The notes beneath the pieces are model-generated. The model was not told where the DNA came from. It searched no databases and saw only the letters and a list, made by a program, of their open reading frames with translations. Of a stretch of DNA of 64,000 nucleotides, positions 18,128 to 26,441 are shown in pieces. The DNA is from Leptospira semungkisensis (GTDB lineage: Bacteria; Spirochaetota; Leptospiria; Leptospirales; Leptospiraceae). The stretch lies in NCBI RefSeq assembly GCF_004770055.1, contig NZ_RQEP01000012.1:186001-250000 (forward strand). The letters are read 5' to 3'. Within the stretch, counting starts at the first letter, position 1. Each line of letters begins with the position of its first letter. Position numbers and translations under genes: made by a program.

Positions 18128-18280
18128 ATGAGAGAGATCATTAAGCTTTCTTGCCAGGTATGTAAGAAAAATTCTTACTTCCAAACAAAGAATAAAAAGG
18201 CGAAATCCGAGAAATTGGTAACGAAAAAATTCTGTAAATTTTGCCGCGCACACGTCGAACATAAGGAATCCAAGGTATAA
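18128..18280 (+). CDS. rpmG: 50S ribosomal protein L33
   Basis: A 50-residue gene starting at ATG 18128. The sequence begins MREIIKLSCQVCKKNSYFQT and ends KKFCKFCRAHVEHKESKV. The two CxxC pairs are the zinc ribbon of the Zn-binding type of L33, and the NKK...EKLVTKKFC block is typical. L33 sits near the ribosomal E site. It is separated from the DksA-like gene by only 11 bases. In many bacteria rpmG precedes secE/nusG, which is not the case here. Confidence 0.92.
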   Translation: MREIIKLSCQVCKKNSYFQTKNKKAKSEKLVTKKFCKFCRAHVEHKESKV

Positions 18281-18291
18281 TCCTAAAGCCG

Positions 18292-18744
18292 ATGGTAGCT
18301 AAAAAAGCCGCATACGATAAAAAGGTCCTGACTGAAATCACGGATCTTCTTCTAGAGAGAAAAAACTCTCTATTGGAGAAGTATGCAAAATGGGAAGATA
18401 ATAGCAAACCATCCGGCTTGAAAGAAATGGGAGATATCGCCGACATCGCCTCCGAGATCAACGAGGAGATGTTGAGTTCCGTTCTTACAGAATCCGAGAT
18501 AGACACGATCCGAGAGATTGATGTCGCTCTCGAAAAGATCGAGGACGGTTCCTATGGAATCTGCGAGGGGACTGGTAAAAAAATCCCTCTCGCTAGATTG
18601 AAGGCCATTCCCTGGACTCGTTACACTGTCGAGTACGCCGAAGCAGTTTCCAAACACAAGGCTTCCGGCAAAAAAAGTCCTTTATCCGCGACTCTTACGG
18701 GAACTTACAAAATTCCGTCCGATCCGGATTCTCTGGACGATTAA
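18292..18744 (+). CDS. DksA/TraR-family protein with degenerate zinc finger
   Basis: A 150-residue protein with the DksA layout. A helical hairpin (about 10-85) has at its tip GDIADIASEINEE, keeping the DxxDxA motif with which DksA acts in the RNA polymerase secondary channel. The C-terminal globular part reads YGICEGTGKKIPLARLKAIP. The four zinc cysteines of classical DksA are reduced to one: Cys91 is present, and the others are replaced by Thr94, Thr112 and Tyr115. It probably still binds RNA polymerase, as Cys-poor DksA homologues do elsewhere. It is likely cotranscribed with rpmG. Confidence 0.8.
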   Translation: MVAKKAAYDKKVLTEITDLLLERKNSLLEKYAKWEDNSKPSGLKEMGDIADIASEINEEMLSSVLTESEIDTIREIDVALEKIEDGSYGICEGTGKKIPLARLKAIPWTRYTVEYAEAVSKHKASGKKSPLSATLTGTYKIPSDPDSLDD

Positions 18745-18814
18745 TCCAAATCTTATATTCCATTCTATTTTTTTAGATTGAAATCTCTTCGTTTTCGGCG
18801 AGCATTTCCAATTC

Positions 18815-20866
18815 GTGCCAAATCTTTTCGCCCGATTGAGGCCTCTTAGAACTCCTACCTTTCTTACCCTAATACTGACGGTGATCTTGTCCTACGTCTT
18901 ATTGCGCTGGACCTTGCTCGCTCGTGACCCGGATGGAAATCTGGGCATCGTATGGATCCAATTCTTGGCAGGGCTCATCCCTAATTTGCATCATCGCAAA
19001 TCTGGTAGGATTTTCACTGCGGCTTTTGCTCTTCTTTCTCCTGGACTTCTGCTATATGGGGAAGGGGGATATCTTTATCTCTCTGCTCTATTCTCCGGTG
19101 CGGTCTTTGGGATCTTTCTGAGACAGTATGTCTCCACTTTTTATGCGCATACTGCAAATGACGACGATCCTGTTTTAAGATATTTTTATATAAACCGTCC
19201 TTATAAGAATTCCTTAGAGTTCACTCAGAACCCTAAGGCTGGGTTCTTGTTGATTGCAGTTTTCTTGCTATTGGATCGATTGCTTGCCTATTTCGGAACG
19301 GATCCGATCACTTCCTGGATATTACCTGATTGGGATTATTCTACTGGGATCTCTTCTAAGTACGCCTTTGCACTTACTTTGGACGGGATAGGTTCTTGGC
19401 TTTCGGCACTATTGTACTTCTTTGCAGAAGAAACGAGTTCCCACGATACGGATCCTCCTGGCAAACATTGGAAAACAGGGATCACCGTAGGCTTTACTGC
19501 GAATCTGATCTTGGGTGCGATGCAAGGCCTTGCTCCTGAGACTGACTTCCCTTTTACTGCGGGGAATGCGGAAACATTCGGTGTATCCGGCTTCTTTCCG
19601 GATGCTGCATCTTTCGGGATAGGAATGCCTGTATTATATGGATTTTTCTTTTATCAGATCCATAGTCGTAACTGGCGAAGATTCTCTCGCTTGCTTTTAA
19701 GTTTAGCTGTCTTCTTAGCTCTTGGTCTTGCTGGAAGATTTCAAGGAACCGGATATTGGCTTCTTCTTATCTTCCAAACCGCTTTAGTTGTGGGACTTTC
19801 TTATCAGAGAAGTTTCCGAAATCCTATCTTAAAGTATTCCTTCATTCCACTGGTGGTTTTGGGAACCTGCGTTGCCCTTGCCGGAGTATATGTGATCGGA
19901 GGAATGGACTGGTCCTTTACTTCTTGGCAATTGATCCGTGAAGATGCGTCTAACGCGTGGGTCAAAGGAAAGACAGTCTCCAAATTTTTGGAATTCTTCT
20001 GGAAGGACGGATGGGTCCAAACTCTTTCTGCCTGGAATTGGTGGAAGGAAATGCCTTTCTTCGGACAAGGATTCGGTGGGTTCGCTTTGCATTGGATAGA
20101 GTCTGGTCCGAGAGCAGGCTATCCGGCAAATGGTATCCAAGACTTTGGACTTACTTCCTGGGTCTTTTTATTGACCGAAGGGGGAGTGATCTTCTTCCTT
20201 TTATTCTTTGTCTGGATCGGGCTCGAAGCCTATACAAGATCTAGTTACTGGTTCTTGCCTTTACTCTTTTTCCCTGTTAGCTTTTTCGAGCCTTGGACAG
20301 GAGGCGCAGGAATCCTAGCGTTCTATTTGATTTGGCTTTTAAGTTCTTCCGGGGCTTCGACTAAGACTCTTCCTAAATGGTGGATGATCCCAGCTTTCAA
20401 TTTAGTTTGCCTTGTGTTTGGACTGGCTCTTACCGTCAGATCCTTCGTGAAATTATCTTCGCAGTTACAAGGACCTGAGTTCAGATACGAAGAGAGAAAA
20501 ACATACCAGCTCTCTGCAAAGGCAAAGAACGTAGAGAAGTTAGGAGCAAGATTTCATAGTTTCCATTCGGGAGCATCTTGGATCCTGGGAGATAAAGGAA
20601 ATCTCAGTTTGAGAGTTGCCTTGGACGAAGGGCCTAAACCGGGAAAACCTGTTTATATTCGTTGGATCTTCTCGGATCAGAACGGAGTGGAACTGCAATC
20701 TAGAAACACTCCTCTGACTAGTATCGCGAGTCAGATCGGACTCGGTGTTCCTGCTGGAGCTAAATCACTCACTGCGAAAGTACTAAGAACGACTTGGTAC
20801 CAAGCTGGGCCATCTGAGTTTTATATCTTAACAGAAGACTTTGACGGACTGAATCGGATCCGATAG
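18815..20866 (+). CDS. Polytopic membrane protein, O-antigen ligase/polymerase-like
   Basis: A 683-residue protein starting at GTG 18815, with no strong ribosome site. About 12-14 membrane helices occupy residues 15-540, then a C-terminal extracytoplasmic domain of about 140 residues rich in beta pattern. Near residue 410 a loop reads FFGQGFGGFALHWIESGPRAG, followed by FGLTSWVFLLTEGGVIFFLLF. The Gly-rich loop, acidic residue and hydrophobic helix resemble the large periplasmic loop of Wzy/WaaL-type proteins. The assignment is by architecture only. Confidence 0.55.
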   Translation: MPNLFARLRPLRTPTFLTLILTVILSYVLLRWTLLARDPDGNLGIVWIQFLAGLIPNLHHRKSGRIFTAAFALLSPGLLLYGEGGYLYLSALFSGAVFGIFLRQYVSTFYAHTANDDDPVLRYFYINRPYKNSLEFTQNPKAGFLLIAVFLLLDRLLAYFGTDPITSWILPDWDYSTGISSKYAFALTLDGIGSWLSALLYFFAEETSSHDTDPPGKHWKTGITVGFTANLILGAMQGLAPETDFPFTAGNAETFGVSGFFPDAASFGIGMPVLYGFFFYQIHSRNWRRFSRLLLSLAVFLALGLAGRFQGTGYWLLLIFQTALVVGLSYQRSFRNPILKYSFIPLVVLGTCVALAGVYVIGGMDWSFTSWQLIREDASNAWVKGKTVSKFLEFFWKDGWVQTLSAWNWWKEMPFFGQGFGGFALHWIESGPRAGYPANGIQDFGLTSWVFLLTEGGVIFFLLFFVWIGLEAYTRSSYWFLPLLFFPVSFFEPWTGGAGILAFYLIWLLSSSGASTKTLPKWWMIPAFNLVCLVFGLALTVRSFVKLSSQLQGPEFRYEERKTYQLSAKAKNVEKLGARFHSFHSGASWILGDKGNLSLRVALDEGPKPGKPVYIRWIFSDQNGVELQSRNTPLTSIASQIGLGVPAGAKSLTAKVLRTTWYQAGPSEFYILTEDFDGLNRIR

Positions 20867-20946
20867 GCCTTTTGCCAAGATCGGCTTTTATCTGTTCGGA
20901 TATGTAATTCAAGCCCAGTTCTCTGCTCAAAGAAAAATCGGGGGAA

Positions 20947-22302
20947 TTAGCGGAAAACCGCTTCTACTGCGTTTCTGTATTGTTGTTTGATCCGAACAAG
21001 CCATCTCCAAGTAAGGAGTCCCCAGGGGATTTGAGAAAATCTGTACAAGGCTCCGCTTTCGTGGCTTGGATCATTCTCTCTAAAGTTTTTCCAGATCGGG
21101 ACTACTTTGATCTTCTCGAAACTCTTCCCCGCAATATAAAAAGAAACAAATGTTTCTCGGTTTAGTTCGGGCTCTCGGATCACAGGAGAATAGAATCCTT
21201 TTCGAGAAAGGGAATATGCAAGACTAGGCTCTTCTTCTCCTTCTGCGCCGAGGTTTACGGAAAGAAAGAGAGGGATTTTCAGGATCCTTTCTCTAAAGAA
21301 GGAAGGATTCAAAAGTCCTCGCACTAAGAATAGGAATCCGAGCCAAGCAGGATATTCCATGAACAAGGTGATAAATTCCAAAGAACTAATATTCTCCAGA
21401 TAATACGGAATTTGAGCGGGGACAAATAAATAAAAGTTCAAGCAGAAGAGGGGAATTCCGAATAAGAATACGGAAATGATCGCTCTTTCGAGAGAAAGAT
21501 CCCGAAGCAACGGAATACTCTGTATGCTTTCATTGGATTGGGCGGCTCTCAACCAAGCATCGTATCTGGAAAATTTTCGTATCATCGCATAATCATCTAA
21601 GTAGAGATTCTCCGATTGCAATACTTCAAATGGAAGTGTGACTTCAGCTTGGACTACGATCAATTCCAAGGTAAGAAAGGAGAGTCCTAGGATCAATGGG
21701 ATCATTGCAGTTCCTAATCCTCCCTCTAAGAGTAGAAAATTATAAAGCCCATGAAGTAGAGTTAGGAATAAAAAGGAAAGGCAGAAATCCAATCCGGAAA
21801 GATTTCCCTTTCGAGATTGCAGAGTTTTTAATATAAAAAATCCTAATATTCCTCCTGAAAAAGTATGAAAAGGGAGTGAGGTTCCGGATCTTAAGATCCC
21901 TGGCCAAAAGTCCAATTGAAATGAATAGAAGACGTTTTCGATACATCCGAAGGCAACTCCCACGGTGAGACCGAAATACAAACTATCCGCCAGATTCGAG
22001 GAGCCTTTCTCTTTCTTTAGAAAAAGATAAATAAGCAAGGCCTTTGCAGTTTCTTCTGGCAATGCTCCTAATAGGACCGCTTGTTGGAACGGATGGTAGG
22101 ACTCGAATAGATCGAAGACGCCTATTTCCCAAGCGAGTGCGATACCTGTCGCGATCATTCCATAAAAGAAGGCGAGAATTGTAAAGATCCTGCCTTGTCC
22201 GGAATAGTATGTCTTACGATAAAAATCCCAATAAAACCAAGCAGCTAAGACTGCCGCAGCGGGTTTTAAAAAGACCAACCAATCATACATAAAAAAGGAC
22301 AT
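20947..22302 (-). CDS. PrsW-family intramembrane metalloprotease
   Basis: A 451-residue membrane protein. The first 230 residues hold the PrsW core: LLGALPEETAKALLIYLFLK (EExxK, Glu83/Glu84), FGCIENVFYS (Glu122), LPFHTFSGG (His146), and LLHGLYNF. These are the conserved acidic and His residues believed to bind zinc in PrsW and the CAAX-type Abi family. A C-terminal part of about 200 residues, with more helices and a soluble tail, is an extension. PrsW cleaves an anti-sigma factor in Bacillus; no such target is encoded nearby. It converges with the upstream membrane-protein gene. Confidence 0.8.
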   Translation of the reverse strand: MSFFMYDWLVFLKPAAAVLAAWFYWDFYRKTYYSGQGRIFTILAFFYGMIATGIALAWEIGVFDLFESYHPFQQAVLLGALPEETAKALLIYLFLKKEKGSSNLADSLYFGLTVGVAFGCIENVFYSFQLDFWPGILRSGTSLPFHTFSGGILGFFILKTLQSRKGNLSGLDFCLSFLFLTLLHGLYNFLLLEGGLGTAMIPLILGLSFLTLELIVVQAEVTLPFEVLQSENLYLDDYAMIRKFSRYDAWLRAAQSNESIQSIPLLRDLSLERAIISVFLFGIPLFCLNFYLFVPAQIPYYLENISSLEFITLFMEYPAWLGFLFLVRGLLNPSFFRERILKIPLFLSVNLGAEGEEEPSLAYSLSRKGFYSPVIREPELNRETFVSFYIAGKSFEKIKVVPIWKNFRENDPSHESGALYRFSQIPWGLLTWRWLVRIKQQYRNAVEAVFR

Positions 22303-22364
22303 CGCCCGACAAGTTTAAGCGATGCCCTTAGTTTCGCAACTTTTCGAGTTGTGAAAACTAGATT

Positions 22365-24296
22365 CTATACCGTAAGACTTTGTCTTTTCCGCAAGAAGTA
22401 GACAGCAATTGCCCCTGCAATCACAAGTCCTATCGCATAGAAGATCGCGAATTTCTTCACAGATAAGAACAGATAACCTACGATGCTACTAGTGCTAGGA
22501 ACCGGAAAGACCTTCGATTCATTGGTCACATCGAAATACCAAGTCTTATAATTAGCCCCGCCTGAACTTACCCAGGAAACGAATTCTGCATAACCTGTTT
22601 GGGAAGGGTTTCTGATATCATAACCTTCGTAAGGATATTTCCATGGACCAGGCATAATGATTGCCCAAGGGAATCCGGTAGAGTCTAGATATTTATCCGT
22701 TCCGTTTGAATTCTTATATAAACCTGGAAAATGGATCTCTTGGTTCGTGTTCAGAACGTATGCATACATATCGTATGGAAAGGAGCCGATCTGGCTTCTA
22801 GTTACCGGCGAGTTAAATACAATTTCCAATTTAGCTATAAAGCCAGGCTTAAATACATCTCCTGGATGCACATTTTGGCCACGGATTGTTTTGTTCGACT
22901 CCGGAAAGATCTGATATCCTGATTTCAACGCATCCGCAGTGATCGAAACAGTATTGGTCGCTACTTCTACTTTTCCGTCGGCTTGTGTTAAGGAGTAAGT
23001 TAAAGAAGCTCCTACATTCACCGGCAATTTAATATACAATTGGTGTCTGTATCCAGCACCTTTTGCTACGTGTTGGTATACTCCTCTTAAGCGAACTATG
23101 TTTCCTTGAGCGTTCAGATCTTCTTCGTTTTTGAATTGGATCACATAATCGTTCAAGTCTGCGTCTCCAGCAGAAGGATATAAGTCCTCGAACGCCAGAG
23201 TAAAGACTCCATCGTTTGGATAAGACACTTCGGTTGAACGAGTTGCATCATTCGGATAAATATCTGTATCGTCAGGAACTCCGTCTCCATCCGCATCCGC
23301 AACTTGTGCTGTAGGAAGAGTGATCGCATAACGTATAGTGCGATTGATACCAAGAATATCTTGTAAGCTAATGTATTGAGTGATGGAATCTCCGCCTATA
23401 GAGATATCTACTGTGATATTTCCGACGGAAGTTGGGACTGTCAATGTCCCTGTAACTTTTCCCGAAGAATCGGACACTCCCTGGAAGAGTATATTATTAT
23501 TCTCATCATACACTAGAACTGTTGCTCCGGCCACGGAGCGGGAATCCTTATCCATCACGGTTAAGTTCAGTGGAATATTGATTGTTGTATTGTAGTTAAA
23601 GTTGGCAGTTCCTGTAGGATCTTCTACAACCACAACGGCAACAGTAGGAGTTCCTGAGCTGTCCGATCCTGAATTCGAAGTCGGAGTTGTGCCTGAACCA
23701 GTATCTGTCGAGCCTCCGCTTGCATTCGAAGCATTGGAACTATCAGAAGAGGAACTTCCAGAAGAAGATCCGCTAGAAGAAGTGTCCGAACTGGAACTTG
23801 AAGATCCTGAGCTTGCACTGCTAGTATTTGAGTCCGAGTTAGATGAACTTGAACCACTAGAATTATCTGTAGATGAATTAGAAGAACCGGAAGTATTGGA
23901 AGCGGAAGAAGATCCAGAATTACTGGAGGAAGTATCTCCACTGCCAGAGCTTGTATTCGAGCTAGTAGAAGTTTGGTCGGAAGAACCGCCGCTTGTTGTT
24001 GAATTGGATCCGGTATCTCCGGATTGGCTACCGGAATTGGAACCGCTAGTATCCGTGCTACCCGATCCTGAACCGGAAGAATCTCCGGAACTAGGGGTAG
24101 TGGTGGTTGGGTTTCCGGAACCATCTCCTGGTACGAACACAACTCCAGGGCTTCCACTGTTTCCTGGAACTCCACTTACGCTATGTGGATTTCCTAAAAA
24201 GAAGAAAGGAAATAGAAGTCCCTTTTTCTTATGAGTACAATTATAAACGAATCCTAGTACCAGTGCGAAGGCTAGAAATTTTCTCATCGAATGCAT
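22365..24296 (-). CDS. LruC-domain lipoprotein with long Ser/Gly/Thr-rich spacer
   Basis: A 643-residue protein. The N-terminal signal ends in LVLGFVYNC, a relaxed lipobox. Residues about 59-219 are low complexity, nearly all Ser, Gly, Thr, Asn and Asp, like a surface stalk. About 225-330 form an Ig/carboxypeptidase-regulatory-like beta domain (VAGATVLVYDENNN). A calcium-binding thrombospondin-3-like repeat, DADGDGVPDDTDIYPND, lies near 340. The LruC domain (about 360-600) begins FTLAFEDLYPSAGDADLNDYV. Unexpectedly, the last 35 residues form a hydrophobic helix followed by RKR. LruC was identified as a Leptospira lipoprotein antigen in uveitis. Confidence 0.85.
   Translation of the reverse strand: MHSMRKFLAFALVLGFVYNCTHKKKGLLFPFFFLGNPHSVSGVPGNSGSPGVVFVPGDGSGNPTTTTPSSGDSSGSGSGSTDTSGSNSGSQSGDTGSNSTTSGGSSDQTSTSSNTSSGSGDTSSSNSGSSSASNTSGSSNSSTDNSSGSSSSNSDSNTSSASSGSSSSSSDTSSSGSSSGSSSSDSSNASNASGGSTDTGSGTTPTSNSGSDSSGTPTVAVVVVEDPTGTANFNYNTTINIPLNLTVMDKDSRSVAGATVLVYDENNNILFQGVSDSSGKVTGTLTVPTSVGNITVDISIGGDSITQYISLQDILGINRTIRYAITLPTAQVADADGDGVPDDTDIYPNDATRSTEVSYPNDGVFTLAFEDLYPSAGDADLNDYVIQFKNEEDLNAQGNIVRLRGVYQHVAKGAGYRHQLYIKLPVNVGASLTYSLTQADGKVEVATNTVSITADALKSGYQIFPESNKTIRGQNVHPGDVFKPGFIAKLEIVFNSPVTRSQIGSFPYDMYAYVLNTNQEIHFPGLYKNSNGTDKYLDSTGFPWAIIMPGPWKYPYEGYDIRNPSQTGYAEFVSWVSSGGANYKTWYFDVTNESKVFPVPSTSSIVGYLFLSVKKFAIFYAIGLVIAGAIAVYFLRKRQSLTV
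23640..24120 (-). repeat. Low-complexity Ser/Gly/Thr/Asn-coding stretch
   Basis: About 480 bases encode an irregular Ser-Gly-Ser-Ser-Asp/Asn-Thr run within the LruC lipoprotein. Codons vary, so it is not a perfect tandem repeat. The compositional bias opens long shadow frames on the other strand. The stretch is a likely site of length variation between strains. Confidence 0.7.
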
Positions 24297-24344
24297 CCCA
24301 AAACTAATCTCTTTAGGTTAGGAGACGGGTTTTAGGAAAGAATA

Positions 24345-25091
24345 CTACGGTCGAATCGGTTTTTTTGCAATATGAAGAACTGCGTTTCCGAATACAAAAT
24401 TGGTATAACGCACCTTTTCGAAGCCTAAGTCTTGCATTTTTTGTTTTAGGCTTTCTTGGTCTGGGTAATAAAGGGAAGACACGGGAAGATAATCGAACAT
24501 ATCATTTTTGCCTCCCCAAAGAATATAACCGAATAGAGGGACGATCTTAAAGAAATAGAAATCAGCGAATTTTCTCACCAGAGGATTTTTTACCTTACCC
24601 ACGTCCAGATTAGCAAAGACTCCTCCGGGTTTTAGAACTCGTAGTATCTCCGACAGAGCTTTATCTATATGGTTTACATTCCTCAGGCCGAATCCAATGC
24701 TAACTGCATCCAAGCTATTACTTTGAACATTAGAAAGTTCTGTCGCATCTCCGATCTCGACCGTGGCTCTTCCTTTTTGAATAGGGACTTGCAGTCTGTT
24801 CTTCGCAACGGAGAGCATCTTTTCCGAAAAATCTAAACTGAGAAGGGATTGAACTCTAGAAGATCTTTCCAAGCGAACCGAGATGTCTCCAGTACCGCAG
24901 CAAAGGTCCAGAACCCGAATCGGTCCTTGGGTTTCCTTTTCGATCTCATGCACTAATCTGTTTTTCCAAGCGCGGTGAAGAAAAAAACTATTCCAATCAT
25001 TGAATCGATCATACTTACTAGCGATCTTATCGAAGTTCTCTCTGACGAAGTTTGCCTTCGTATCCTGAGAGGGCATTTGGAAAGAGTTCAT
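24345..25091 (-). CDS. ubiE: Demethylmenaquinone/ubiquinone methyltransferase (UbiE/MenG)
   Basis: The frame is open from 25193. ATG 25091 gives 248 residues and a normal N-terminus just before the conserved VRENFDKIASKYDRFND. SAM-binding motif I is VLDLCCGTGDISVRLE. Then come VEIGDATEL (post I) and LDAVSIGFGLRNVNHIDKAL, the UbiE signature FGLRN. Motif LRVLKPGG is also present. The enzyme performs the C-methylation at the end of menaquinone synthesis; spirochetes of this type use menaquinone. It is divergent from the second exbB. Confidence 0.92.
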   Translation of the reverse strand: MNSFQMPSQDTKANFVRENFDKIASKYDRFNDWNSFFLHRAWKNRLVHEIEKETQGPIRVLDLCCGTGDISVRLERSSRVQSLLSLDFSEKMLSVAKNRLQVPIQKGRATVEIGDATELSNVQSNSLDAVSIGFGLRNVNHIDKALSEILRVLKPGGVFANLDVGKVKNPLVRKFADFYFFKIVPLFGYILWGGKNDMFDYLPVSSLYYPDQESLKQKMQDLGFEKVRYTNFVFGNAVLHIAKKPIRP

Positions 25092-25220
25092 TTCCCTTAA
25101 GATTTTGCGGTTTACTTGGAGTGCAAGAGGGATTTCTGATTTTGTTCGGATGACAGATCCGATTGTTTTGGCGAATCTGGAAAATAAAATCAAAGATATC
25201 TCTTAGGAATTTGTAACAGG

Positions 25221-25706
25221 ATGAATAGCGGGAATTTTTTGCAGGGACTAGATTGGGTCTCTACTCTGATCGGACTCTTATCGATTTGGAATCTGGGAAC
25301 TTTTTTGCATGTCTTGACAGTTCTGCCTAAAAGAAGAAAGGCCTTGCTTTCCGAATTCATTGCGCAAAAGGATCCTTCCATTTGGGAAGAAAAATTATCA
25401 GCAGCCTTATTTCCTATCGAGACAAAACTATCTTGGATCAAACATCTAGCAAGCATAGCTACCATGCTTGGTTTGTTAGGAACCGTCCTTGGGATCTCCG
25501 AGGCCTTTTCTTCTTTGCAAGCCGCTGGGACAGTTAGTTTGGACGCGTTTGCAGGAGGGATTAAATTAGCCTTACTCACCACTATTTTAGGTTTATCGGT
25601 GGCGATTCCTTCTTTATTTGCGTATCAATTTTTGAAACATCGAGTCCTGGATCTGGAAAGAGAGGCACTCTCCTGGCTGAAAATTCCTCCAGCAGGTTCT
25701 ATATGA
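25221..25706 (+). CDS. Second ExbB/TolQ-like proton channel protein
   Basis: A short 161-residue TolQ/ExbB protein with an N-terminal helix (about 12-32), then HLASIATMLGLLGTVLGISEAF and GIKLALLTTILGLSVAIPSLFAYQFL, the two conserved pore helices. It overlaps the following exbD-like gene by four bases. No tonB or receptor is adjacent, so this motor may serve TonB elsewhere, a Tol-like system, or another envelope task. It is clearly a different paralogue from the one at 3037-3651. Confidence 0.88.
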   Translation: MNSGNFLQGLDWVSTLIGLLSIWNLGTFLHVLTVLPKRRKALLSEFIAQKDPSIWEEKLSAALFPIETKLSWIKHLASIATMLGLLGTVLGISEAFSSLQAAGTVSLDAFAGGIKLALLTTILGLSVAIPSLFAYQFLKHRVLDLEREALSWLKIPPAGSI

Positions 25707-26101
25707 GAAAATCCTTATTAAAGGAAGAAGAGACCGGTATAGACCTCACAAGCTTTATAGATGTGGTCTTTATTCTTCTGATTTTCGTGATGCTTGCGGT
25801 AAGTTTCAGAAAAGAAATCCGTTCTATTCCATTAGAACTTCCTAAAATAGGCCAAGGAGAAGATCCAAAGGGAGAAAGGATCGAATTCGGGATGCTCGGA
25901 GAAGGCCGATTCTCTCTAAACGGAGAAAGGTTAGATCGCCAAGCATTAGAAGCAAAATTACATTCAGGTTTTGTAAATGGCAAAGAGGTTCGTTTCTTCG
26001 CTGGAGAATCCGCAAATTACGGAGAAACTGTGAGAGCACTGGATTTATTGAGAAGATCCGGGACTTCTTCCTTGGAGCTTGCAGTTCAAGGGACTAAATA
26101 G
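25703..26101 (+). CDS. Second ExbD/TolR-like protein
   Basis: A 132-residue protein. DLTSFIDVVFILLIFVMLAVSF has the conserved Asp at the start of the single membrane helix. The periplasmic part follows (IPLELPKIGQGED, RFSLNGERLDRQ, FFAGESANYGETVRALDLLRRSG), with the family 'DxxxxYg' block partly kept as GESANYG. It pairs with the overlapping ExbB-like gene to form a proton-driven motor, and it converges with the MazG-like gene seven bases downstream. Confidence 0.88.
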   Translation: MRKSLLKEEETGIDLTSFIDVVFILLIFVMLAVSFRKEIRSIPLELPKIGQGEDPKGERIEFGMLGEGRFSLNGERLDRQALEAKLHSGFVNGKEVRFFAGESANYGETVRALDLLRRSGTSSLELAVQGTK

Positions 26102-26108
26102 AACTATA

Positions 26109-26441
26109 TTAAGGATCCTGCAATTTAGGATTGTTCTTATGTCTATCTTTGTCGCGATTCGTATTTTTCTCCAAGGTGCTACGAAGAGCATCTTCCATCG
26201 AGATTCCCATCTGATTGGCTAAACAAATCAGCACAAAAAGAATATCCCCGAATTCCTTGGGCAAAGCTTCTGGATCTTCTCCTTTCTTAAAGGATTGATC
26301 TCCGTATTTACGAGCAACTATACGAGAAAATTCTCCAACTTCTTCCATAAGAATGGCGAGGTTGGTGAGCTCAGAGAAGTATTTTACTCCTATCGTTTTG
26401 ATCCAATCATCGACCGCCTTTTGGGCTTCTTCAAAGGTCAT
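26109..26441 (-). CDS. MazG-like nucleotide pyrophosphohydrolase
   Basis: A 110-residue all-alpha NTP pyrophosphohydrolase. LTNLAILMEEVGEFSRIVARK supplies the ExxE pair and LPKEFGDILFVLICLANQMG the ExxD pair, the four acidic residues that bind Mg2+ in the MazG/dUTPase superfamily. It probably removes aberrant or excess dNTPs. Its start codon overlaps the stop of the SGNH gene upstream (ATGA), so it is the last gene of the long minus-strand glycan operon, which may be chance placement. Confidence 0.85.
   Translation of the reverse strand: MTFEEAQKAVDDWIKTIGVKYFSELTNLAILMEEVGEFSRIVARKYGDQSFKKGEDPEALPKEFGDILFVLICLANQMGISMEDALRSTLEKNTNRDKDRHKNNPKLQDP

Noticed and set aside
20867..20946. GCC/GGC hairpin with T-run between converging genes
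   Set aside because: Stem of three pairs is too short to call a terminator.
23602..24234. Long plus-strand frame opposite the LruC stalk, rich in Glu/Pro/Leu/Val
   Set aside because: It is the antisense shadow of the Ser/Gly/Thr codons. No start site, low complexity, and the minus strand has a clear lipoprotein.
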